Positions 1-5,203 of a DNA stretch of 5,203 nucleotides are shown piece by piece. The translations under genes and the position numbers were made by a program. The notes beneath the pieces are model-generated. The model searched no databases, was not told where the DNA came from, and worked only from the letters and a program-made list of their open reading frames with translations. The DNA lies in the NCBI GenBank assembly GCA_030622775.1, contig JAUXFS010000180.1:1-5203 (forward strand). Reading direction: 5' to 3'. Source of the stretch: Rhodospirillales bacterium (lineage in GTDB: Bacteria > Pseudomonadota > Alphaproteobacteria > Rhodospirillales > Defluviicoccaceae). The first letter of the stretch is position 1; the number at the start of each line of letters is the position of its first letter.

Positions 1-705
1 AATGCCGGCGTCGCCGGCCTGGTTACCGCTATCGTGCTCGGCAAGCGGCGGGGCTACGGCACCGAGAACATGGCGCCGCACAACCTGACGCTGAGCCTTA
101 TCGGCGCTTCGTTGCTGTGGGTCGGCTGGTTCGGTTTCAATGCCGGTTCGGCGGTCGGAGCCAACGGAACCGCGGGCATGGCCATGGCGGTAACCCAGAT
201 CGCCAGCGCCGCAGCCGCGCTTTCATGGATGTTCGCCGAGTGGATGCTGCGCAAGAAGCCGAGCGTTCTCGGGATCATTTCCGGCGCTGTCGGCGGCTTG
301 GTCGCGATCACCCCGGCATCCGGTTTCGTGACACCGGTCGGCGCGTTGATCATCGGCCTCATCGCCGGCGTTTCCTGCTACTGGGGCGCGGTCTGGCTCA
401 AGCACGTCGGGGGTTACGACGACTCGCTGGATGCCTTCGGGGTCCACGGCGTCGGCGGCATCGTCGGGGCAATTCTGACCGGCGTGTTCGCAGTCGAAGC
501 CATTGGCGGCACGCCCGGCCTGTTCGAGGGCAATCCCGTGCAGGTCTGGATCCAGATCAAGGGCATCCTCATCACCGTCGTCTATTGCGCGGTCGTCTCG
601 TTCGTCCTGCTCAAGGTGATCGATCTGATCATCGGCCTCAGGGTGGATCAGGAGACGGAGGTTGTCGGCCTCGACCTGAGTTTGCACGGAGAGACAATCC
701 ACTAA
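1..705 (+). CDS. amtB: Ammonium channel/transporter AmtB, C-terminal part (5' end outside window)
   Basis: This is an inner-membrane channel of the Amt/Mep/Rh family that takes up ammonium. The frame is open from base 1 to the TAA at 703-705, so the gene is cut on the left and the internal GTG at 34 is not a real start. The first visible residues, NAGVAGLV, match the stretch just after the first pore histidine (His168 in E. coli AmtB), which therefore lies just outside. The pore motif GWFGFNAGS is present, with its Trp at 127-129 and Phe at 136-138, as is the second pore histidine in FGVHGVGG (codon 445-447). About six hydrophobic segments remain, matching the last part of the 11-helix fold. 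The cytoplasmic tail GLRV..E.E..GLD...HGE (about 634-696) is intact; in this family it contacts the PII protein GlnK, so nitrogen-dependent blocking is likely. A glnK gene upstream is expected from family context but not visible. A terminator follows at 771-807. Confidence 0.96.
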   Translation, partial: NAGVAGLVTAIVLGKRRGYGTENMAPHNLTLSLIGASLLWVGWFGFNAGSAVGANGTAGMAMAVTQIASAAAALSWMFAEWMLRKKPSVLGIISGAVGGLVAITPASGFVTPVGALIIGLIAGVSCYWGAVWLKHVGGYDDSLDAFGVHGVGGIVGAILTGVFAVEAIGGTPGLFEGNPVQVWIQIKGILITVVYCAVVSFVLLKVIDLIIGLRVDQETEVVGLDLSLHGETIH

Positions 706-770
706 CGGAAACCCGGGTGGGGGCAATCACTCGGCTTCGCTCTCCTCCCTTAGTCCAAACCCGGTAACTT

Positions 771-807
771 GGGTCGGAAGGTGCATCCTTCCGGCCCTCT
801 CTTTTTT
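771..807 (+). terminator. Rho-independent terminator of amtB
   Basis: An 11-bp stem pairs 771-781 (GGGTCGGAAGG) with 787-797 (CCTTCCGGCCC), with one G-U pair and a 5-base loop (TGCAT). After CTCTC-type bases the stem is followed by six T residues at 802-807. A GC-rich stem followed by a U-tract is the classic intrinsic terminator form. It lies 66 bases after the amtB stop and before the promoter of the next gene, so it separates the two transcription units. The reverse strand has no T-run after the stem, so it is not bidirectional in the simple sense. Confidence 0.88.
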
Positions 808-877
808 CGCTTCGGCTTAGACCCGGACTCTCGGCATTCACGGGGCCAGGATGGCGAGGGACTCCCGTGAAGCCGCC

Positions 878-906
878 TTGAGACCTGTCGGGACGACCGC
901 TAATAT
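878..906 (+). promoter_or_regulatory. Sigma70-type promoter for the aminotransferase gene
   Basis: TTGAGA at 878-883 matches the -35 consensus TTGACA at 5 of 6 bases. TAATAT at 901-906 matches the -10 consensus TATAAT at 4 of 6, including the important second A and last T. The spacer is exactly 17 bases. Transcription would be expected to start 6-8 bases after the -10, around 912-914, only a few bases before the ATG at 916. It lies after the amtB terminator, where a new promoter is needed. The call rests on motif match and placement only. Confidence 0.6.
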
Positions 907-915
907 CGCCCGGCG

Positions 916-2106
916 ATGTTGAACCCCCGTCTCCAGTTGCTTTCCGAGTACCCGTTCGATCGGTTGCGGGCGTTGCTCGGTGGCATCGATCCTCCCTCCG
1001 GAATGGCGCCGATGGTGCTCTCGGTGGGCGAGCCTCGGCATGCCACGCCTCCGCTTGTCCACGACGTTGTCAGCAACAACGGGGACTTGTGGAACCGCTA
1101 TCCGCCGGTCGAGGGAACGGCCGAGTTTCGTTCCGCAGCAGTCGGCTGGCTCACCCGCCGCTATGCCCTTCCGGATCATCTGCTCGACGCCGACCGGCAC
1201 GTCCTTCCCGTAGCGGGCACCCGTGAGGCCTTGTTCCTGCTGGCCGCTGTCGCGGTGCCGCGGTCCAAGGTCGGACGGCGGCCGGTGGTATCGATGCCGA
1301 ACCCCTTCTACCACGTCTACTTCGGCGCAACGCTGATGAGCGGCGCCGAGCCCGTCTATCTGCCGGCAGCCCGGGACACCGGGTTTCTGCCCGACCTCGC
1401 CGCCATCGACTCCGCGACCCTGGAACGAACGGCGATGATGTACCTGTGCTCTCCCGCGAACCCTCAAGGCGCCGTGGCCGATCTCGCTTACTTGAAGTAT
1501 GCCGTCCGCCTCGCCCGCCGCCATGATTTCGTCCTTGCGGTGGACGAGTGCTACACCGAGATCTACGACCGCCAACCACCGCCCGGTGCCCTGAAAGCCT
1601 GCGCCGCGCTCGGTGGCAGCACCGACAACGTGGTCGTGTTCCATTCGCTTTCCAAGCGGTCCAGCGTACCGGGATTGCGGTCCGGGTTCGTCGCCGGCGA
1701 TCCACGGTTGATCGAGGCGTTTCGAAGGTTGCGCAGCTTCGGCGGCGCCACCGTGCCGCTTCCGGTGCTGGCGGCGGCGACGGCGCTTTGGCGAGACGAC
1801 GACCATGTCGAACAGAATCGCGCCCTCTACCGGGCCAAATTCGACTTGGCGGAACGCTCTCTCGGCAACCGATTCGGTTTTTTCCGCCCCGAAGGCGCCT
1901 TTTTTCTCTGGCTCGAGGTGGGAGACGGCGAGGAAGCCGCCCGCGCTTTGTGGGCGAAATCCGCGCTTCGGGTGCTCCCGGGAGCCTATATGGCGCAGCC
2001 AGACGCCTTTGGAGTCAATCCTGGCGCCCCTTTCGTCCGGGTTGCGTTGATCGAAGACCTAGCGTCTACAGAAGAAGCTTTAAGACGGCTTCTTAAAGTA
2101 TTATAA
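916..2106 (+). CDS. dapC: Class I/II PLP-dependent aminotransferase, DapC-like (succinyldiaminopimelate aminotransferase type)
   Basis: This 396-residue cytoplasmic protein is a fold-type I aminotransferase of normal length. Seen motifs are: GTREALF (101-107), in the cofactor phosphate-binding region; SPANPQG (179-185), with the conserved Asn182; AVDECY (208-213), with Asp210 facing the pyridine nitrogen; SLSK (244-247), with the Schiff-base Lys247 (codon 1654-1656); GLRSGF (253-258), with Arg255; and FVRVAL (373-378), with Arg375 for the substrate carboxylate. The N-terminus (NPRLQLLSEYPFDRLRALL) and overall character resemble proteobacterial DapC, which converts N-succinyl-L-2-amino-6-oxopimelate to N-succinyl-LL-2,6-diaminopimelate with glutamate, in lysine and peptidoglycan precursor synthesis. 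The exact substrate is inferred; another amino-acid aminotransferase of the same class remains possible. ATG 916 is the first start after an in-frame TAA at 901-903. No Shine-Dalgarno sequence precedes it, which fits a leaderless mRNA. ftsK follows after 38 bases. Confidence 0.9.
   Translation: MLNPRLQLLSEYPFDRLRALLGGIDPPSGMAPMVLSVGEPRHATPPLVHDVVSNNGDLWNRYPPVEGTAEFRSAAVGWLTRRYALPDHLLDADRHVLPVAGTREALFLLAAVAVPRSKVGRRPVVSMPNPFYHVYFGATLMSGAEPVYLPAARDTGFLPDLAAIDSATLERTAMMYLCSPANPQGAVADLAYLKYAVRLARRHDFVLAVDECYTEIYDRQPPPGALKACAALGGSTDNVVVFHSLSKRSSVPGLRSGFVAGDPRLIEAFRRLRSFGGATVPLPVLAAATALWRDDDHVEQNRALYRAKFDLAERSLGNRFGFFRPEGAFFLWLEVGDGEEAARALWAKSALRVLPGAYMAQPDAFGVNPGAPFVRVALIEDLASTEEALRRLLKVL
2072..2098 (+). 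repeat. Two overlapping, mutually exclusive inverted repeats at the aminotransferase 3' end
   Basis: Hairpin A pairs AAGAAGC (2072-2078) with GCTTCTT (2088-2094) around a 9-base loop. Hairpin B pairs CTTTAAG (2078-2084) with CTTAAAG (2092-2098) around a 7-base loop. They share bases, so only one can form at a time. Both lie in the last codons of the aminotransferase, in an AT-rich patch unlike its surroundings. No clean T-run follows directly, so I do not call a terminator; a weak 3' structure or operator-like palindrome is possible, as is chance. Confidence 0.35.
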
Positions 2107-2144
2107 AAGCAGGGTCTCTTAGTTTTGTAGTGGTGCTCTGAAAG

Positions 2145-4505
2145 ATGACCCAATTCGCGAGCGGTGCCGTCCTGCCCGAAGGTACGGCGGATTTCTTCAA
2201 ACGCCGGGCGGTAGAGTTTACCGGAATCGTTCTGATTGGCTGCGCGTTGGTCCTGTTGACCGCGTTGCTGAGTTTCACTCCAGCCGACCCGTCGTTCAAT
2301 CACGCCACCGATGCCGTTCCCGGCAACCTGCTGGGTCTACCAGGATCCTACACCGCCGATCTGTTGTTCCATGCATTCGGATGGGCCGGCGCGATACCGG
2401 TGATCGGGCTGGCGGTTTGGGGCTGGCGGTTGATCCGCAAGCGGCCGGTGGTGCGGCCGTGGTTGCAGGTCCTGATGTTGGCTGCCGCCACTGTCTTGCT
2501 GAGCACCGGCATAGCCGCACTGCCGGCTCCGCATGGCTGGTTGCTGGCGATCGGCCCCGGAGGAGCCGCCGGCAGCGTGGTGCTGGCCAACGCCGCTTTG
2601 TACACGGAAAGCTACGGCCTGTTTTTGGGTCCCTCCGTACTGGCCGTTGTCTCCATTGCGATCGGAACGGCGGCGTGGGCCGCCAGTCTGGGACTGTCAT
2701 CGTCCGAATGGCGCGGTATTGGGCGAAACCTTGTCGGAGCCGCAAAGGGAAGTCGGCGGATCATCGGCGGCGTTGGCGACTTTTTCGCTCCTTTGAAGAG
2801 GGCCCGCGACAGGGCGGAGCCGACGTTCGACTCCGTCGTCGACTCTGCCGTCGGAAAAGAGCATCCCGCGGCGCAGGATAGCGCTCGGGTTCAACGCTCT
2901 CCGGCAACCAAGACCGATCTGGTGGCGCCCAAGGCAACGAGGGTGAAAACCGGCCGAAAGGCCGAGCAGGCAAGCCAGGGAAAATTGGATTTCGGACAGG
3001 ACGACGACTACCGCTTTCCGCCCCTCGACCTATTGCATCCGCCGCCGGACACCTCGGGCAACCACGCCCTGAACCGGGATGCCCTCGAGCAGAACGCCAA
3101 GTTGCTGTCCACGGTGCTCGAGGACTTCGGCGTCCGAGGGGAGATCGTCAAAGTAAGGCCCGGGCCGGTCATCACCCTCTACGAGTTGGAGCCCGCGCCG
3201 GGAACCAAGAGTTCCCGCGTGATCGGCTTGGCCGACGACATCGCACGCTCGATGAGCGCGGTCTCGGTGCGCGTGGCGGTCATCCCGGGACGAAACGTCA
3301 TCGGCATCGAGCTGCCCAATCTCCGGCGCGAACCGGTTGGCCTCAGGGAATTGCTCGCCTCCCAGGCTTTCGAACGGTACGCGGGAAAACTGACATTGGC
3401 GCTCGGCAAGGATATCGGCGGCACGCCGGTTCTGACCGACCTTGCGCGCATGCCCCACCTGTTGATCGCCGGTACGACGGGATCGGGCAAGTCGGTGGGC
3501 ATCAACGCGATGATCCTGTCTCTGCTCTATCAACTGTCGCCGGATAGCTGCAAGTTCATCCTGATCGACCCAAAGATGCTCGAGCTTTCGGTTTACGACG
3601 GTATTCCTCACCTTCTGTCGCCGGTGGTCACCGACCCCTCCAAAGCCGTGGTCGCCCTGAAGTGGGCCGTCCGCGAGATGGAGGAGCGCTATCGGGCCAT
3701 GTCGCAGCTCGGAGTGCGCAACATTGCCGGATACAACGCCCGGGTGGCGAACGCAAAGCGTAAGGGAGAAGCCCTTGTCCGTCGGGTGCAGACGGGCTTT
3801 TGCGATGACGGGCAACCCACGTTCGAAGAGCAGCCGCTGAACCTGGAGCCGTTGCCGCTCATCGTTGTGGTCGTCGATGAAATGGCGGACCTGATGCTTG
3901 TCGCCGGCAAGGACATCGAGGCGGCGGTGCAACGCCTTGCCCAGATGGCCCGGGCGGCCGGCATTCACCTGATCATGGCCACCCAGCGGCCCTCAGTGGA
4001 CGTGATCACCGGGACCATCAAGGCCAACTTCCCGACCCGGATGAGCTTTCACGTCACCTCGAAGATCGACAGCCGCACCATCCTCGGAGAGCAGGGGGCC
4101 GAGCAGCTTCTCGGACAGGGCGATATGCTCTATATGGCCACCGGGGGGCGGATCACCCGGGTCCATGGGCCATTCGTCTCCGACGAGGAGGTCGAGGACG
4201 TGGTTAAGTTCATGAAGACCCAGGGCGAGCCAATGTATATACCGGCGGTCACCGAGGGCGACGACGACGGACTGATCTCCGCCGACATCGGCGGCGGTAA
4301 CGGACCGGGTGACGACCTATACGATGAAGCGGTCTCCGTAGTCGCCAACGATGGAAAGGCCTCGACCAGCTATGTCCAACGGCGCCTGCAAATCGGTTAC
4401 AATCGGGCAGCGCGCATCATCGAGCGAATGGAAGCGGAAGGCTTGGTCAGCAAGCCCGACCGGGTCGGCCGCCGGGAAGTACTGTTCGGTGATCGCGCCC
4501 AGTAA
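2145..4505 (+). CDS. ftsK: Septal DNA translocase FtsK (FtsK/SpoIIIE family)
   Basis: FtsK is anchored at the division septum and pumps chromosomal DNA with ATP, clearing the terminus region and activating XerCD recombination at dif. The 786-residue length is typical of alphaproteobacterial FtsK and much shorter than the E. coli protein. The N-terminal domain has about four membrane segments (near 24-45, 72-97, 105-126 and 158-182). A charged linker of only about 100 residues (185-288) follows. The motor has an alpha domain (about 291-400), Walker A GTTGSGKS at 443-450 (Lys449), Walker B IVVVVDEMADL with Asp578-Glu579, and the family motif ATQRPSVDVITG just after. The C-terminal gamma winged helix (about 723-784) is present, so sequence-guided loading and XerD contact are likely retained. 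ATG 2145 is the first start after an in-frame TGA at 2139-2141. Its Shine-Dalgarno sequence is poor (only GAAAG touching the start). It lies 38 bases after the aminotransferase with no clear terminator between, so read-through is likely. Confidence 0.97.
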   Translation: MTQFASGAVLPEGTADFFKRRAVEFTGIVLIGCALVLLTALLSFTPADPSFNHATDAVPGNLLGLPGSYTADLLFHAFGWAGAIPVIGLAVWGWRLIRKRPVVRPWLQVLMLAAATVLLSTGIAALPAPHGWLLAIGPGGAAGSVVLANAALYTESYGLFLGPSVLAVVSIAIGTAAWAASLGLSSSEWRGIGRNLVGAAKGSRRIIGGVGDFFAPLKRARDRAEPTFDSVVDSAVGKEHPAAQDSARVQRSPATKTDLVAPKATRVKTGRKAEQASQGKLDFGQDDDYRFPPLDLLHPPPDTSGNHALNRDALEQNAKLLSTVLEDFGVRGEIVKVRPGPVITLYELEPAPGTKSSRVIGLADDIARSMSAVSVRVAVIPGRNVIGIELPNLRREPVGLRELLASQAFERYAGKLTLALGKDIGGTPVLTDLARMPHLLIAGTTGSGKSVGINAMILSLLYQLSPDSCKFILIDPKMLELSVYDGIPHLLSPVVTDPSKAVVALKWAVREMEERYRAMSQLGVRNIAGYNARVANAKRKGEALVRRVQTGFCDDGQPTFEEQPLNLEPLPLIVVVVDEMADLMLVAGKDIEAAVQRLAQMARAAGIHLIMATQRPSVDVITGTIKANFPTRMSFHVTSKIDSRTILGEQGAEQLLGQGDMLYMATGGRITRVHGPFVSDEEVEDVVKFMKTQGEPMYIPAVTEGDDDGLISADIGGGNGPGDDLYDEAVSVVANDGKASTSYVQRRLQIGYNRAARIIERMEAEGLVSKPDRVGRREVLFGDRAQ

Positions 4506-5203
4506 ACCGTCTCCCGGCCAAGGGCCTGACGGCGCTCTTGTCCGAAGCGTGCGGCGCCTTCTGTTCGCGGTGTTGACGGCGGCGCTTCTTGCCCCGTTGT
4601 CGCCGGCGGGAGCCGCCGCCGCCACGCCGGCGGCCTTGGACTTGAGCAAGGCCGAACGCGCCGATATCGCCCGCATCGAGGCCTACCTGAACGGCGTGAA
4701 GACGGTCCGCGCGCGTTTCATGCAGATTTCCTCGACCGGTGAGCTCGCCGAAGGCGATTTCTATATGCTCCGGCCGGGGAAGATGCGCATCGAGTACCGG
4801 CCGCCGGTGCCCGTCCTGATCGTCGCCGACGGCACGTGGATGATCTATTACGACCGCGAGTTGGAACAGGTCAGCTATATTCCGCTGGACTCGACACCCG
4901 CAGGCATTCTGGTTGCGGACAAGGTCTCGTTACGCACCGACGCCGTCGCGGTTACCGACTTCGAGCGTGAATCCGGCACGGTGCGGGTCACCCTGGTCAG
5001 GACGGAGAGCCCCGAAGAGGGCAGTCTCACCCTGGTTTTCAGCGACAAACCGATGGCCCTCAGAAAATGGACCGTCGTCGATGCGCAGGGGGTCGTGACC
5101 AATGTTTCGTTGATCAACGCCAAATTTAACGTACCCTTGGATCCGGCGCTGTTTCGGTTCAAAAATCCGAACTTTTTCAACGAAAAAAGTCGGATCGTAG
5201 CCA
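4489..5203 (+). CDS. lolA: Outer-membrane lipoprotein carrier protein LolA (3' end outside window)
   Basis: LolA is a soluble periplasmic chaperone that takes lipoproteins from the LolCDE transporter and hands them to the outer membrane. The frame is open from the start to the window edge without a stop; about 218-238 residues are visible, close to the family's full length, so only a short tail should be missing. An n-region with arginines (VRRLL) is followed by a hydrophobic stretch (LLFAVLTAALLAPL) and small residues (AGAAAA), a Sec signal peptide. The mature part shows the family pattern: IEAYLNGVKTVRARFMQ, then GDFYMLRPGKMRIEYRPP, VLIVADGTWMIYYDRE, and PLDSTPAGILV. The start is uncertain. 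GTG 4489 overlaps ftsK by 17 bases and has GGGAAG 9 bases upstream; GTG 4549 gives a more compact signal peptide but has no visible Shine-Dalgarno sequence. I chose 4489 as the longer, better-spaced option. The purine run may be accidental, because it encodes conserved FtsK residues. Overlap or near-contact implies co-transcription with ftsK. Confidence 0.88.
   Translation, partial: MIAPSKPSPGQGPDGALVRSVRRLLFAVLTAALLAPLSPAGAAAATPAALDLSKAERADIARIEAYLNGVKTVRARFMQISSTGELAEGDFYMLRPGKMRIEYRPPVPVLIVADGTWMIYYDRELEQVSYIPLDSTPAGILVADKVSLRTDAVAVTDFERESGTVRVTLVRTESPEEGSLTLVFSDKPMALRKWTVVDAQGVVTNVSLINAKFNVPLDPALFRFKNPNFFNEKSRIVA

Noticed and set aside
711..718. Perfect 8-base palindrome ACCCGGGT just after the amtB stop
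   Set aside because: It is too short to assign as an operator in a GC-rich genome, and no second half-site or spacing pattern supports it.
117..767. A 216-codon + strand frame overlapping amtB
   Set aside because: It is an Arg-rich out-of-frame reading of the amtB sequence with no membrane segments or motifs; the amtB frame is clearly the coding one.
638..841. A 67-codon - strand frame covering most of the gap after amtB
   Set aside because: It runs through the amtB terminator, has no recognisable motif, and low-complexity Arg/Ser/Pro content. I do not support it as a gene.
838..1806. A 322-codon open frame on the - strand opposite the aminotransferase gene
   Set aside because: It is a shadow frame of a GC-rich gene. 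Its translation is rich in Arg, Gly and His with no recognisable domain, while the + strand has all the catalytic motifs of an aminotransferase.
3030..3968. A 312-codon open frame on the - strand opposite ftsK
   Set aside because: It lies opposite the conserved motor domain. Its composition (Arg, His, Asp, Gln rich) is typical of antisense frames in GC-rich genes, and no family is recognisable.
4612..4623. Four GCC triplets in a row at the end of the LolA signal peptide
   Set aside because: It encodes a short Ala run at the cleavage region, as is usual for signal peptides in GC-rich genomes; it is too short to argue for slippage or phase variation.

Overview
The window is a high-GC chromosomal stretch carrying four genes, all on the + strand: the 3' part of an ammonium channel gene (amtB), a complete class I/II PLP aminotransferase of the DapC type, a complete DNA translocase ftsK, and a nearly complete lolA (periplasmic lipoprotein carrier) that runs off the right edge. 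The GC-rich codon use, the protein sequences, and the order aminotransferase - ftsK - lolA all suggest an alphaproteobacterium, most likely a Rhodospirillales-type organism. The taxon is inferred from protein character and remembered gene order, not from a search.

Layout. Positions 1-705 hold the AmtB C-terminal half, cut on the left just after the first pore histidine. Positions 706-915 are a 210-base gap. It holds a strong intrinsic terminator (771-807) closing the amtB unit, then a good sigma70-type promoter (878-906) whose expected start falls on or just before the aminotransferase ATG at 916, so that mRNA is probably leaderless. The aminotransferase ends at 2106 in a locally AT-rich patch with two overlapping inverted repeats. 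After 38 bases ftsK runs from 2145 to 4505. lolA starts either inside the end of ftsK (GTG 4489) or 43 bases after it (GTG 4549) and is open at 5203.

How the genes work together. amtB belongs to nitrogen supply and is a separate transcription unit ending at the terminator. The other three fit a cell-envelope and division theme: DapC-type activity makes a precursor of meso-diaminopimelate (peptidoglycan and lysine), FtsK works at the division septum and clears chromosome termini, and LolA carries lipoproteins to the outer membrane. Close spacing and the lack of a terminator between them suggest at least partial co-transcription from the promoter at 878-906.

I see no mobile element, CRISPR array, RNA gene, prophage or novel system. 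The window is ordinary core genome; the points worth checking are regulatory (leaderless start, 3' structures, lolA start choice).
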